Below are positions 27,691-37,721 of a stretch of 64,000 nucleotides of DNA, piece after piece. A program made the translations under genes and the position numbers. Position 1 is the stretch's first letter; every line of letters begins with the position of its first letter. The notes below the pieces were generated by a model. That model worked only from the letters and a program-made list of their open reading frames with translations, had not been told where the DNA came from and made no database searches. This DNA comes from an uncultured Octadecabacter sp. (GTDB lineage: Bacteria; Pseudomonadota; Alphaproteobacteria; Rhodobacterales; Rhodobacteraceae), in contig CALAGN010000017.1 in assembly GCA_937891785.1 (NCBI GenBank), forward strand, positions 18,535-82,534. The letters run 5' to 3'.

Positions 27691-27883
27691 TTGGATGCGC
27701 GAAGTTGAAAAGCGGACCAGCAAGGTTGAGATGCAGGCAGCGGTCGAGGCTGTACATCGCGGCAACGTCGAAGTGCGTCTTTGCGCTATCGAGGACACGT
27801 TGAAATGGTTGGTGCGCCTGATCATCGGCACATTGCTGATTGCGGCGATTGCCTATGCATTGCGCGGCGGCCTGACGCTCTGA
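27680..27883 (+). CDS. XhlA-like coiled-coil membrane protein in the lysis cassette
   Basis: A 67-residue protein: a short coiled coil (VEKRTSKVEMQAAVEAVHRG), then IEDTLKWLVRLIIGTLLIAA, a membrane segment. This arrangement and the Glu-Asp-Thr-Leu-Lys-Trp motif recall hemolysin XhlA of the PBSX prophage, which assists lysis. Its ATG lies inside the holin stop region (11-base overlap), indicating coupling. It is small and easy to miss; its function here is inferred. Confidence 0.68.
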   Translation: MTDNWMREVEKRTSKVEMQAAVEAVHRGNVEVRLCAIEDTLKWLVRLIIGTLLIAAIAYALRGGLTL

Positions 27884-27984
27884 GATGGCAAGCAGCCCAG
27901 ACTGCGCGGATTTGTTACACCTTTCTTGCATGATGTGATCGGGTTTTCGTTTTGCCTTCGGGGATGATGCGCTAGCTTAGGCCT

Positions 27985-29967
27985 ATGATTACAGAACTTG
28001 GACATTTCGCGCTGATTCTGGCCTTTATGGTCGCCATCGTTCAGATGGTGGTTCCCATGGTCGGTGCAGCAAAAGGTTGGCGTAACTGGATGGGCGTGGC
28101 TGAACCCGCGGCCACTGTGCAATTCATTCTTGTGGGCTTTTCCTTTGCGGCGCTGACTTGGGCCTTTGTGACCTCGGATTTCTCGCTGAAATTGGTCTAC
28201 GAGAATTCCCATAGCGCCAAACCGATGCTGTATAAAATTTCCGGCGTTTGGGGAAATCACGAAGGATCAATGCTGTTGTGGCTGTTGATCCTGACGTTGT
28301 TCGGGGCCTGTGCCGCCTGGTTTGGCGGCAATTTGCCAGAGACATTGCAGGCGCGGGTCTTGTCGGTGCAATCGGCGGTGGGCGTCGCGTTTTTTGCCTT
28401 TATCCTCTTCACTTCGAACCCGTTTTTACGCCTTGGGGTGCCACCCTTTGATGGCCAAGACCTCAACCCGTTGTTGCAAGATCCCGGTTTAGCGTTTCAT
28501 CCGCCGTTTCTTTATCTGGGCTATGTGGGCTTAAGCATGTCGTTCAGTTTCGCCGTGGCCGCATTGATCGAAGGGCGCGTTGATGCCGCATGGGGTCGCT
28601 GGGTGCGTCCATGGACGCTTGCGGCTTGGTTGTTCCTGACTGTGGGCATCGCGATGGGATCGTGGTGGGCCTATTACGAGCTTGGCTGGGGCGGTTTCTG
28701 GTTCTGGGATCCGGTTGAAAATGCGTCGTTCATGCCGTGGCTGATTGCGACTGCGCTTCTCCATTCGGCCATCGTTGTCGAAAAGCGCGAGGCGCTCAAG
28801 GCGTGGACGGTTCTGTTGGCAATCCTTGCTTTCGCGTTTTCGCTGCTCGGCACGTTTATCGTGCGATCTGGCGTGCTGACCTCGGTCCATGCCTTTGCAA
28901 ATGATCCCGAACGCGGTGTGTTCATTCTGATGATCCTCGTGGTGTTTGTAGGCGGCGCGATGACGTTGTTTGCTGCACGGGCAAGCAAGCTGGAATCCAC
29001 TGGCGTCTTTGCGCCTGTAAGCCGCGAAAGCGGGCTGGTTTTGAACAACATCTTGCTGGCAGTCGCAGCGCTTGTTGTTTTTGTTGGCACGATCTGGCCA
29101 CTGGTCGCGGAAATGCTGTTCGGGCGGGCATTGTCCGTCGGGCCGCCGTTTTTCAACGCTGCGTTTTCGCCCTTTATGGTGCTGATCGCGATGGCGATGC
29201 CAATCGGTGGAATGCTGGCGTGGAAGCGCGGCAGCATCGTAAAGGCTGCGCGTCCGTTGTGGCCTGCCGTCGTGCTGGCGATTGCTTTGTGCAGTTTGGC
29301 CTTTGCCCTGCAAACCGGGCGGTCCGCGCTTGGGCCCATAGGTGTGCTTTTGGGCGCTTGGGTTGTCGGTGGGGCCGCAATTGATCTGTGGACCCGCGCC
29401 GGACGGGGCGCGATTGCGCATCGACTTGGCCGCCTGACGCGCCTGCCGCGCGCGGATTGGGGCAAGGCTATGGCCCATGCGGGTATGGGCATCACGATAT
29501 TTGCCGTGTCTGGCCTGACCGCTTGGCAGCAAGAAGACATTCGCGTCGCCCAGATCGGAGATCGGTTCGAAGTTGCCGGATTCGAGATTGAATTGCGCAG
29601 TGTTGAACGGATTGAAGGGCCAAATTATATCTCGACGCGCGCCGAAATGCTGGCCTATCGCAATGGTAGCCTGATCGCTGATGTGTTCCCCGAAAAGCGG
29701 TTTTACCCCGTCGCTGCCATGCCAACCACCGAGGCGGGTATCGGCAACGGGATTTTGCGCGACATCTATCTGGTGATTGGTGATCCGCAGGATGGCGGCG
29801 GCTGGGCCGTGCGCACCTATATCAAGCCCTTTGCCAACTGGATCTGGGGTGGTGCTTTGTTGATGGCTCTTGGCGGGCTTATTTCACTGTCTGACCGCCG
29901 CTTACGCGTGGCTGCTGGCGCGGCCAAGACCAAGACACGGACGACGCGGTCGGTGCCTGCGGAATGA
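27985..29967 (+). CDS. ccmF: Cytochrome c heme lyase subunit CcmF
   Basis: A 660-residue polytopic membrane protein that ligates heme to apocytochrome c. It has HEGSMLLWLLIL, the tryptophan-rich WWD domain (WGGFWFWDPVENASFMPWL) that holds heme, and HSAIVVEKREALKAW. A periplasmic loop near the C terminus precedes the last membrane segment. It overlaps ccmH (ATGA). It lies 101 bases after the lysis cassette, which separates it from ccmE. Confidence 0.96.
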   Translation: MITELGHFALILAFMVAIVQMVVPMVGAAKGWRNWMGVAEPAATVQFILVGFSFAALTWAFVTSDFSLKLVYENSHSAKPMLYKISGVWGNHEGSMLLWLLILTLFGACAAWFGGNLPETLQARVLSVQSAVGVAFFAFILFTSNPFLRLGVPPFDGQDLNPLLQDPGLAFHPPFLYLGYVGLSMSFSFAVAALIEGRVDAAWGRWVRPWTLAAWLFLTVGIAMGSWWAYYELGWGGFWFWDPVENASFMPWLIATALLHSAIVVEKREALKAWTVLLAILAFAFSLLGTFIVRSGVLTSVHAFANDPERGVFILMILVVFVGGAMTLFAARASKLESTGVFAPVSRESGLVLNNILLAVAALVVFVGTIWPLVAEMLFGRALSVGPPFFNAAFSPFMVLIAMAMPIGGMLAWKRGSIVKAARPLWPAVVLAIALCSLAFALQTGRSALGPIGVLLGAWVVGGAAIDLWTRAGRGAIAHRLGRLTRLPRADWGKAMAHAGMGITIFAVSGLTAWQQEDIRVAQIGDRFEVAGFEIELRSVERIEGPNYISTRAEMLAYRNGSLIADVFPEKRFYPVAAMPTTEAGIGNGILRDIYLVIGDPQDGGGWAVRTYIKPFANWIWGGALLMALGGLISLSDRRLRVAAGAAKTKTRTTRSVPAE

Positions 29968-30410
29968 TCCGTCTTGCCCTGATCATGCTGCTATGGGCCG
30001 CGCCGGTCTGGGCAGTGCAGCCGGATGAAATTCTGGACGATCCGGCACTTGAAGAACGAGCGCGGGAGCTGTCCCAGGGGCTGCGCTGTCCGGTGTGCCG
30101 CAACGAGAGCATTGATGAATCCAATGCTGATCTGTCGCGTGATTTGCGGATATTACTGCGCGAACGGCTGGTTGCAGGCGATACAGATGAAGCAGCCGTG
30201 CAGTTCATCGTCGACCGTTACGGCGAGTATGTGCTGCTGCGCCCCGATGCGACGGGAGCTAATCGTATCTTGTGGGCGTCGGGACCTGCGATGCTGATCT
30301 TGGCACTGCTGATCGGGTTTCTTGTGGTGCGCGGTCGGGCCCGCGCGACCCCTGTCAAAGACCTTAATGACGACGAACAAAAGCGGCTCGACGAAATACT
30401 TCGGTCGTGA
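29964..30410 (+). CDS. ccmH: Cytochrome c maturation protein CcmH
   Basis: A 148-residue membrane-anchored thioredoxin-like reductant of apocytochrome c. A signal peptide (LALIMLLWAAPVWA) is followed by the redox motif LRCPVCRNES and the C-terminal membrane segment AMLILALLIGFLVVRG. It is the short CcmH form without a TPR domain; the CcmI equivalent is not in the window. Start and stop overlap ccmF by ATGA. Confidence 0.95.
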   Translation: MIRLALIMLLWAAPVWAVQPDEILDDPALEERARELSQGLRCPVCRNESIDESNADLSRDLRILLRERLVAGDTDEAAVQFIVDRYGEYVLLRPDATGANRILWASGPAMLILALLIGFLVVRGRARATPVKDLNDDEQKRLDEILRS

Positions 30411-30478
30411 CGCATGGTTTCGCTTTCCTGAACGGATCAGTTCAGTAGATTAGCCCAAATTTAAAAAGGAAATCCGAC

Positions 30479-31255
30479 ATGGACTATCAGGCCATCACAC
30501 TTGTTATTGCCGATGACATTGCGACGCTGACGCTGAACCGGCCTGACGTTATGAACGCGCTGAACACGCAGATGCGGGCCGAAATCACCCATGCGGTGAA
30601 AGGCGCGTCGCGCAAGGCGCGCGTGCTTGTGATGACCGGTGCAGGCACTGCGTTTTGTTCGGGCCAAGATTTGGGCGATGGTGGCAATGCCGCCAATCTG
30701 GATTTGGAACGTACGTTGCGTGATGAATACGTGCCAATGCTGCGGGCGATTTTTGACAGCCCGATTCCGACGATTGCCGCCGTGAACGGTGCGGCGGCGG
30801 GGGCAGGGGCGAACCTTGCGCTGGCGTGTGACGTGGTTGTGGCGTCTGAAGCTGCGGTGTTTATCCAAGCTTTTGCACGTATTGGCCTGATCCCCGATGC
30901 TGGTGGCACCTATTTCCTGCCCCGTCAGGTTGGCGCGGCCAAGGCGATGGGTGCTGCGCTGTTTGCCGACAAGGTTACGGCGCAACAGGCCTGTGACTGG
31001 GGCATGATCTATGAAACGGCCCCCGCAGCAGATTTCGCGGCGCACTGGCAGGGCCGCGCAGCGCATTTGGCCAAGGGGCCGACCACGACCTACCAGCATA
31101 TCAAGGATGCAATTCGCGGATCGTTCGAGAACACACTTGATGAACAGCTCGCCCTTGAGGCGCGCCTGCAAGGGGCCTGCGGCAAGACCCGCGATTTCAA
31201 AGAGGGTGTGTTGGCATTCTTGGAAAAGCGGCCCGCGAATTACGAGGGCCGCTAA
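30479..31255 (+). CDS. Enoyl-CoA hydratase/isomerase family protein (PaaG-like)
   Basis: A 258-residue crotonase-fold protein. The oxyanion-hole motifs are FCSGQDLGDGG and AAVNGAAAGAGANLALACD; the active-site acidic residue lies in GLIPDAGGTYFLPR. End-to-end resemblance is to PaaG, the ring-1,2-epoxyphenylacetyl-CoA isomerase, including the SFENTLDEQLALEA and FLEKRPANYEGR ends. No other paa gene is near, so it may act in general beta-oxidation. AAAAGGAAA precedes the ATG. Confidence 0.88.
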   Translation: MDYQAITLVIADDIATLTLNRPDVMNALNTQMRAEITHAVKGASRKARVLVMTGAGTAFCSGQDLGDGGNAANLDLERTLRDEYVPMLRAIFDSPIPTIAAVNGAAAGAGANLALACDVVVASEAAVFIQAFARIGLIPDAGGTYFLPRQVGAAKAMGAALFADKVTAQQACDWGMIYETAPAADFAAHWQGRAAHLAKGPTTTYQHIKDAIRGSFENTLDEQLALEARLQGACGKTRDFKEGVLAFLEKRPANYEGR

Positions 31256-31446
31256 TCTTAGTCACTTCGACGGGGGTAGTAGCCGGTAACGAACATGGAA
31301 CTGCCAGTCGTCGCCGGATTGCCCTGCAAGAGACAAATATTTTGTAAACAAAACGTTAACTATCATCTCTGTGCCCGGATTTGGCGGTTGGCAACTGCGC
31401 GTTTTGGACACGGATTGCTTCCATATCTACGGCCGCAGACTGGGGG

Positions 31447-31938
31447 CTATGTTGGGCGCCGCCGCGCGAAATACACGCTATTTGTCCAGACGCCGTTGAT
31501 ACAAAACGTGTTCTGCGCGCGGTGAGTTTCTTTGAAACCAAGCGACGTGAGCAGGGCAATTGATGCCGGATTGTCAGGATCAACGTCAGCCGTCAGGGTG
31601 TCGGTCTGTTTGCACAGATACGGGATGATTGCGTTCATCGCCTCGCGTGCGACCCCCATGCGCCAAAAATCAGGATGCAGGATAAAGCCGATTTCGGGCA
31701 TGGCATAAGCGCCGCCTTTGCCAATCACGCGGCCGTCCAGTTCCCAAACAAAATCGGTGCCAGCGTCGGCCATCGCTACCATATTGGCGACCCATTGACG
31801 GGTGATTCCAATGTCGCCGTGTGGCGGAGTGGACCAAAATCGCATGGCGCGCGGATCGCTTAGAATCTCCCAGAAGGCGGGTAGATCGTCCATTGTCGCA
31901 CGGCGCAGCAGTAAGCGCGCCGTGCGCAGGGTCGTCAT
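31447..31938 (-). CDS. GNAT family N-acetyltransferase (RimJ/RimL type)
   Basis: A 163-residue GNAT: N-terminal RTARLLLRRATMDDLPAF, the acetyl-CoA-binding region IGFILHPDFWRMGVAREAMN and the ADVDPDNPASIALLTSLGF motif. Such proteins acetylate protein N termini or small amines; the substrate is unknown. It lies 40 bases downstream of gltA on the same strand, with a strong terminator between. It faces the PaaG-like gene across 191 bases in which I see only a short A/T-rich dyad near 31340. Confidence 0.87.
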   Translation of the reverse strand: MTTLRTARLLLRRATMDDLPAFWEILSDPRAMRFWSTPPHGDIGITRQWVANMVAMADAGTDFVWELDGRVIGKGGAYAMPEIGFILHPDFWRMGVAREAMNAIIPYLCKQTDTLTADVDPDNPASIALLTSLGFKETHRAQNTFCINGVWTNSVYFARRRPT

Positions 31939-31940
31939 AG

Positions 31941-31970
31941 CGAAAGGGCCGACGCGTGTCGGCCCTTTCG
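31941..31970 (-). terminator. Terminator after gltA
   Basis: A perfect 13-base inverted repeat, CGAAAGGGCCGAC (31941-31953) and GTCGGCCCTTTCG (31958-31970), lies 8 bases after the gltA stop codon. Long stem and four-base loop make termination likely. There is no long T run outside the stem. Confidence 0.7.
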
Positions 31971-31977
31971 CAATTGA

Positions 31978-33273
31978 TTAACGCTTTTCAATATCGACAT
32001 AATCGCGGGCCGTATCACCCAGATACAACTGGCGTGGACGGCCAATCTTGAGCTGTGGATCGGCAAGTTGTTCCTTCCACTGGCTGACCCAACCCACGGT
32101 GCGCGATAGCGCAAAGATCGGCGTGAACATCGAGGTCGGAAAGCCCATCGCTTCGAGGATGATGCCGGAATAGAAATCCACGTTCGGGAACAGCTTTTTC
32201 TCGGCGAAATATGGATCTTCCAACGCCTGACGCTCAAGCTCTTTGGCGACTTGAAGGACCGGGTTGTTATGAACGCCGAGCAGATCAAGCACCTCGTCGG
32301 CAGACTTTTTCAACACAGTCGCGCGCGGATCATGGTTTTTGTAAACGCGGTGACCAAAGCCCATCAGGCGGTAGCCGTCATTTTTATCCTTGGCGCGGGC
32401 GATGAATTCAGGAATGCGATCAACCGTGCCGATTTCCTTGAGCATTTCAAGGCAGGCCTGGTTTGCGCCACCATGTGCTGGGCCCCAAAGGCAGGCTATG
32501 CCGGCGGCGATACATGCAAACGGGTTTGCACCCGAAGATGACGCAAGACGCACAGTCGATGTGGAGGCGTTTTGTTCGTGATCCGCATGTAGCGTGAAAA
32601 TCCGGTCCATCGCGCGGGCAAGGATCGGGTTAACCTGATACTCTTCGGCAGGCACGGAAAAACACATGTGCAAGAAGTTGGACGCATAATCGAGGTCATT
32701 GCGCGGATAAACGAACGGCTGACCGATTGAATATTTATAGGCCATCGAGGCGATTGTCGGCATCTTGGCAATCAGACGAATGGAGGCAACTTCGCGCTGG
32801 TGATCATCTTTAATATCAGTCGAGTCGTGATAAAACGCCGACATCGCGCCGACCACACCAACCATTGTGGCCATCGGGTGCGCGTCGCGACGGAACCCGC
32901 GAAAGAACATGTGCATCTGTTCGTGGATCATCGTGTGGTTTGTTACAAGCGTTTCAAACGCTTCAAGCTTGGCGGCCGATGGCAGCTCACCGTATAGCAG
33001 CAAAAAGCACACTTCGAGGTAGTGAGATTTGCCTGCCAGTTGGTCAATCGGGTAGCCGCGGTGCAGCAATTCGCCCTTGTCGCCGTCAATAAAGGTGATC
33101 GTACTGTCGCAGGCCGCGGTCGAGGTAAAGCCAGGATCATAGGTGAAAACACCCGCCTGTCCATAAAGCTTGCGGATATCAATTACATCTGGGCCAACCG
33201 TCGGCGAAAGCAGCGGCAAATCATAAGAATTGCCATCAATTGTGAGTGTCGCAGTCTTTGGTGTGTCAGCCAT
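31978..33273 (-). CDS. gltA: Citrate synthase
   Basis: A 431-residue type II citrate synthase, entry enzyme of the TCA cycle. Catalytic histidine regions are [16 protein letters not shown] and [15 protein letters not shown], and the catalytic Asp lies in [20 protein letters not shown] precedes the ATG at 33273. gltX lies upstream on the same strand across 97 bases that look empty, so gltA may have its own promoter there. Confidence 0.97.
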   Translation of the reverse strand: MADTPKTATLTIDGNSYDLPLLSPTVGPDVIDIRKLYGQAGVFTYDPGFTSTAACDSTITFIDGDKGELLHRGYPIDQLAGKSHYLEVCFLLLYGELPSAAKLEAFETLVTNHTMIHEQMHMFFRGFRRDAHPMATMVGVVGAMSAFYHDSTDIKDDHQREVASIRLIAKMPTIASMAYKYSIGQPFVYPRNDLDYASNFLHMCFSVPAEEYQVNPILARAMDRIFTLHADHEQNASTSTVRLASSSGANPFACIAAGIACLWGPAHGGANQACLEMLKEIGTVDRIPEFIARAKDKNDGYRLMGFGHRVYKNHDPRATVLKKSADEVLDLLGVHNNPVLQVAKELERQALEDPYFAEKKLFPNVDFYSGIILEAMGFPTSMFTPIFALSRTVGWVSQWKEQLADPQLKIGRPRQLYLGDTARDYVDIEKR

Positions 33274-33370
33274 TTGGTTGCCCCTTCTGAGGTGTGAACA
33301 GGGGTTCCCCTGCCGCAGCGTTATTATAGCGGTCCAAAACCGGTTAACGTCAAAGTATGACGAAAAAGTT

Positions 33371-34774
33371 TCAGCCCGTGGCGTCATTCAGGCGTGCGAT
33401 GGTTTCGTCACGCCCGAGGACCAACATCATATCGAATACGCTGGGGGAAACGGATCGACCCGCAAGTGCAGCGCGCAATGGCCCTGCAAGCTTGCCCAGT
33501 TTGAACCCGTGACCTTCGGCGGTGGCCGTGACAGCCCCTTCCAACGTCTTGCGGTTCCAGCTAGCATTTTGCAACTGCGGCGTCAATTCACTCAGTATAC
33601 CACGGGATACATCGTCAAGCAAATTGCTGGCCTTTTCATCAGGGACCAGTGGTCGTGATGCCAAGACAAAGTAAGCCTTTTCAATGAGTTCAGGAAAGGT
33701 TTTCGCGCGTTCTTTCAGGCAATACATCGCCCGCGACAAGCCGTCGCGCTGCGCATCTGTTAGTGGGGCAGCATCGGTCGCCGCAAGAAATTTAACCAAT
33801 TCATGCCGCAGCGCAGCATCATCTGCCGCAGCGATGTGTTGACCGCAAATATTGTCCAGCTTTTTGAAGTCGAACCGCGCGGGTGATTTACCGATCGCGT
33901 CAAGATCAAACCACGCCCGCGCCTGTGCATCGCTGAAAAATTCGTCGTCGCCGTGGCTCCAACCAAGGCGCGTCAGATAATTGCGCATGCCTGCCGCCGG
34001 ATAGCCCATCGCCTGATAGTCGGCCGCACCCGTCGCGCCGTGGCGTTTGGACATTTTCTTGCCATCGGGACCGAAAATCAGCGGGATATGTGCCAGCACG
34101 GGCTTGGTCCAGCCCATGGCCTTGTAGATCAGGTTTTGGCGAAACGCATTGGCAAGGTGATCATCGCCGCGAATAACATGGGTCACGCCCATATCGTGAT
34201 CATCAACCACGACCGCCAGCATATAGACCGGCGTGCCGTCCGAGCGTAGCAGGATCATGTCGTCCAGCTGATCGTTTTGCCATGTGACATCGCCCTGTAC
34301 TTCGTCGTGCAGGGTTGTGGCGCCTTTCCGTGGGGCCCGCAGGCGCACCACATAAGGTAGATCAGGGTGATCGCCATCCGCCACATCGCGCCATGGCGAA
34401 AGATACAACGTCGAGGTTTTTTCTTCGCGCGCATTTTCGCGAAAAGCTTCGATTTCGTCCTGCGTCGCGAAACATTTATAAGCGGCTCCCATGGCCAGCA
34501 TTTCGTGTGCGACTTGCGCGTGACGCTCGGAATTTGCCGCCTGCGAAGTTGGTTCACCGTCCCAATCAAGGCCCAGCCACGTTAATCCGTCCAAAATCGC
34601 TTGGGTGTTTTGCGGGGTCGAGCGCGCCTTGTCGGTGTCTTCGATCCGCAGCAGGAATTGCCCGCCATGACGGCGCGCAAACAACCAGTTGAACAGCGCC
34701 GTGCGTGCCCCGCCGATATGCAGCGCACCCGTGGGTGAGGGGGCGAAACGGGTGACGACTGGGGACTGGGACAT
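33371..34774 (-). CDS. gltX: Glutamyl-tRNA synthetase
   Basis: A 467-residue class I synthetase charging tRNA-Glu. The HIGH motif is in [20 protein letters not shown] and KMSKS in [14 protein letters not shown]; the C-terminal anticodon-binding helical domain is complete. Many Alphaproteobacteria carry two gltX genes, one charging tRNA-Gln for amidation; which copy this is cannot be told here. It is divergent from comEC with 39 bases between. Confidence 0.96.
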   Translation of the reverse strand: MSQSPVVTRFAPSPTGALHIGGARTALFNWLFARRHGGQFLLRIEDTDKARSTPQNTQAILDGLTWLGLDWDGEPTSQAANSERHAQVAHEMLAMGAAYKCFATQDEIEAFRENAREEKTSTLYLSPWRDVADGDHPDLPYVVRLRAPRKGATTLHDEVQGDVTWQNDQLDDMILLRSDGTPVYMLAVVVDDHDMGVTHVIRGDDHLANAFRQNLIYKAMGWTKPVLAHIPLIFGPDGKKMSKRHGATGAADYQAMGYPAAGMRNYLTRLGWSHGDDEFFSDAQARAWFDLDAIGKSPARFDFKKLDNICGQHIAAADDAALRHELVKFLAATDAAPLTDAQRDGLSRAMYCLKERAKTFPELIEKAYFVLASRPLVPDEKASNLLDDVSRGILSELTPQLQNASWNRKTLEGAVTATAEGHGFKLGKLAGPLRAALAGRSVSPSVFDMMLVLGRDETIARLNDATG

Positions 34775-34813
34775 TGGATATTAACCTTTCGCTAACCATG
34801 ATGGTCGTAAGCT

Positions 34814-36961
34814 GTGCTTTGGGTCGGGGATACTAAGGCGGGGGTCGAAGGACAAGTGGGCCTGCAACAGCAACTTCAATCCATCGTGCTGGCACAGCGG
34901 GGGCACCTTTTCGGCTGGGTGCCTGTGGGGCTGGCATGCGGGATCGGTTGGTATTTCACGCGGCCCATCGAACCTGACTGGCAGGTCTACGCGATGGCCA
35001 CGGGGGTCGGTGTCAGCGCCCTGATTTTGGCGCGGGCCATGCCGCTTATCCTGCGCCCGTTTTTCATCATTATCGCCTTGGTCGCCCTTGGGGTGATCGT
35101 TGCGGGCGCGCGGGCGCACCGCGTCGGCGAACCAGTGCTGGGCTGGCGGTACTATGGCCCGATCGAGGGGCGGATCGTCGCGATTGACCGCTCGGCAAGC
35201 GATGTGGCGCGCCTGACGTTGGACCGCGTAGTATTGGCGCGGGTCAGCCCTTCACGCACTCCTGATCGCGTGCGGATTTCGCTGCATGGTGACCCGCGCT
35301 ATGTCTCGCCCGAACCAGGCATGGTAGTAATGATGACCGGGCATCTGTCGCCGCCATCCGGCCCCGTTGAACCGGGCGGTTTTGATTTCAGGCGCATGGC
35401 TTGGTTCAGCGGGCTGGGCGCGGTCGGTTATACGCGCACCCCTGCGCTGCTGCTTGTCCCCGCGGATCAAGGCGCCGAAGGGCTTTGGGTTCACAGCCAA
35501 CGCATGGCAGTTTCCGCCGCCGTTCAGCGGGCGATTTCGGGTGAGGCGGGGGCCTTTGCCGCAGCTATTATGACAGGGGATAGGTCTGCGATGGGCCAAG
35601 ACACCCTGCGCGATCTGCGTGCGTCCAATCTTGCGCATTTACTCGCAATTTCGGGGCTGCACATGGGGTTGTTGACGGGGTTTATCTTTACGCTTGTGCG
35701 CTTTGGGTTAGCGTTGCTCCCGATGGTGGCGCTGCGTTGGCCGTGCCGCAAGTATGCGGCCGCTGCAGCACTTGCTGTTGGCGCTGGATACCTTACGCTT
35801 TCGGGTGGCAATGTGGCGACTGAACGGGCTTACATTATGGTGGCGGTGATGTTCGTCGCGGTGTTGTTGAACCGGCGCGCCTTGACCCTGCGAGCGGTGG
35901 CAATTGCCGCCATAATCGTGCTGGCCCTGCGCCCCGAAGCACTATCTGGCCCCGGTTTCCAGATGTCGTTCGCGGCTACGACGGCGCTCGTTGCGGTGTT
36001 CAGGGTGTTGCGCCGTTTCGATCAATCGCGCCTCCCGAAATGGCTGCGCGCGGTGGGCGCTGTAGTGATATCTTCGCTGGTCGCGGGGCTGGCTACGGCA
36101 CCATTCGCCGCCGCGCATTTCAACCAATTCGCGCAGCTCGGGCTGATCGCTAACTTGCTGAGTGTGCCTTTGATGGGCGTGCTGGTGATGCCTGCGGCGG
36201 TGCTCGCGGTCTGTTTGGCCCCGCTTGGGTTGGCGCAGGTGGGGTTTGTGCCGATGTCATGGGGCTTGGTCTGGATTTTGGGGGTCGCGGATCGAGTCGC
36301 CGGATTGGACGGCGCGCTTAGCCATGTGAAATCACCCGGTCCCAGCGCGCTGCCGCTGATCGCGCTTGCAGGGTTGATCATGATCTTATGGCAGGGGCGG
36401 TTGCGATGGACCGGCGCGGTAGTCGGGCTTTGTGCCGCCGTGCTTTGGGCACAGACCGAACGCCCCGCGTTATTGATCGCGCAAAGCGGTGGGCTGATTG
36501 GGGTGATCGGGCCGGAGGGGCGCGATCTGAGCAAGGCGCGCGGAGACGAATTTTCTGCGGAAATCTGGCTCGAGAATGATGGCGCGCCCGTGGCTCAAGA
36601 CCGTGCCTTTGCCCGCGCCGGCATGGATACCGTTGACCGGATCAGCCGCGCAACGGTTGGCGGGCGCGATCTGCTGCATATGACGGGCGCGCGCAATTTG
36701 GCGGCACTGTCGGGATGTGGTGGCGCGGATATTCTTGTGACCGATCAAGAGGTAGACGCGCGCCCGTGTTTAGTAATTGATATCAATGCCTTGCGCCGCG
36801 ATGGTGCTGTGGCAGGGCACGTCATCGACGGGGCGTTGGTGCTGGAAACCGTGCGGGATCGCACAGGGGATCGGCTTTGGAATACGCCCGATCTGCGCAA
36901 CGCGGCCCGCAATCTTCGTGGGCCGCGCTCTGGATTAGGCGCTTTTCTGACGAGTCAGTAA
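34814..36961 (+). CDS. comEC: ComEC/Rec2-type DNA uptake channel
   Basis: A 715-residue polytopic protein: N-terminal membrane pair and DUF4131 domain (residues about 20-190), then the competence domain with [14 protein letters not shown] and [14 protein letters not shown]. The C-terminal third (from about residue 550) has no HxHxDH metallo-beta-lactamase motif, only a short alpha/beta-like tail. The start GTG 34814 is tentative; GTG 34856 is possible. The end overlaps the end of convergent lexA by 7 bases. Confidence 0.88.
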   Translation: MLWVGDTKAGVEGQVGLQQQLQSIVLAQRGHLFGWVPVGLACGIGWYFTRPIEPDWQVYAMATGVGVSALILARAMPLILRPFFIIIALVALGVIVAGARAHRVGEPVLGWRYYGPIEGRIVAIDRSASDVARLTLDRVVLARVSPSRTPDRVRISLHGDPRYVSPEPGMVVMMTGHLSPPSGPVEPGGFDFRRMAWFSGLGAVGYTRTPALLLVPADQGAEGLWVHSQRMAVSAAVQRAISGEAGAFAAAIMTGDRSAMGQDTLRDLRASNLAHLLAISGLHMGLLTGFIFTLVRFGLALLPMVALRWPCRKYAAAAALAVGAGYLTLSGGNVATERAYIMVAVMFVAVLLNRRALTLRAVAIAAIIVLALRPEALSGPGFQMSFAATTALVAVFRVLRRFDQSRLPKWLRAVGAVVISSLVAGLATAPFAAAHFNQFAQLGLIANLLSVPLMGVLVMPAAVLAVCLAPLGLAQVGFVPMSWGLVWILGVADRVAGLDGALSHVKSPGPSALPLIALAGLIMILWQGRLRWTGAVVGLCAAVLWAQTERPALLIAQSGGLIGVIGPEGRDLSKARGDEFSAEIWLENDGAPVAQDRAFARAGMDTVDRISRATVGGRDLLHMTGARNLAALSGCGGADILVTDQEVDARPCLVIDINALRRDGAVAGHVIDGALVLETVRDRTGDRLWNTPDLRNAARNLRGPRSGLGAFLTSQ

Positions 36962-37650
36962 GACCGGATCAGCCCGACCAGTTTACCCTGTACTTTGACC
37001 TGATCATCGCGGAACACGCGGGTTTCATAGGCAGGGTTTGCGGCCTCAAGCGTGATAGACGTGCCATTACGGCGATAGCGTTTTAGCGTCGCTTCAGAGT
37101 CTTCGACCAAAGCCACGACGATATCACCGTTATCCGCATGGCTGGTTTCGCGCACGATCACCGTGTCACCATCGTTGATACCGGCATCGATCATAGAATC
37201 GCCTTTGACTTCAAGGGCATAGTGTTCGCCAGCGCCCAGCATGGATTGCGGCACGGCGACGTTATGTGACACTTCGGAAATCGCGGCAATAGGCACACCC
37301 GCAGCGATCCGGCCCATCATTGGCAATTCAACCGCGCCAACCGTTTCAATGCCCATGGCGTTGGCAGGGGTGCTATCGGGACGATCACCATCAATCACGC
37401 GCGGGCTAAAGCCGCTGGTGGCAGCGCCGCCCATCGCCTCGGGCAGTTTGATAATCTCAAGCGCGCGGGCGCGGTGGGCTAGGCGGCGGATAAATCCGCG
37501 TTCTTCCAATGCGGTAATCAGCCGATGAATGCCGGATTTCGAGCGCAGATCAAGCGCTTCTTTCATCTCGTCAAAGCTGGGCGGGACGCCATCGCGCTGC
37601 ACTCGTTTCTGGATGAACTCCAACAGGTCGAGCTGTTTTTTCGTCAGCAT
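36955..37650 (-). CDS. lexA: LexA repressor
   Basis: A 231-residue SOS repressor-protease. The N-terminal winged helix is typical ([39 protein letters not shown]). The cleavage bond Ala-Gly lies in [10 protein letters not shown], and the catalytic Ser and Lys are in [11 protein letters not shown] and EATLKRYRR. The linker is longer than in E. coli, as usual in Alphaproteobacteria. The promoter carries a matching SOS box, so the gene is autoregulated. Confidence 0.97.
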   Translation of the reverse strand: MLTKKQLDLLEFIQKRVQRDGVPPSFDEMKEALDLRSKSGIHRLITALEERGFIRRLAHRARALEIIKLPEAMGGAATSGFSPRVIDGDRPDSTPANAMGIETVGAVELPMMGRIAAGVPIAAISEVSHNVAVPQSMLGAGEHYALEVKGDSMIDAGINDGDTVIVRETSHADNGDIVVALVEDSEATLKRYRRNGTSITLEAANPAYETRVFRDDQVKVQGKLVGLIRSY

Positions 37651-37683
37651 GTCACACTCCTGATCTGCATATGTTTTGCCTAT

Positions 37684-37712
37684 GTTCTACGCATGTTCCC
37701 GTTTTGTGTCAA
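37684..37712 (-). promoter_or_regulatory. lexA promoter with SOS box
   Basis: GTTC (37684-37687), seven bases, GTTC (37695-37698) match the alphaproteobacterial LexA direct-repeat box. On the minus strand a TTGACA -35 (37712-37707) and a TAGAAC -10 (37689-37684), 17 bases apart, surround it, so bound LexA would cover the -10 and spacer. Confidence 0.85.
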
Positions 37713-37721
37713 CGGTTTCAG

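Noticed and set aside
31267..31279. A 13-base word (TCGACGGGGGTAG) repeated at 52836-52848
   Set aside because: About thirty exact 13-base repeat pairs are expected by chance in 64 kb, and the two sites share no context.
31256..31446. Small frame of 76 codons between the PaaG-like and GNAT genes
   Set aside because: Composition is non-coding, there is no ribosome-binding site and it overlaps the GNAT gene end.
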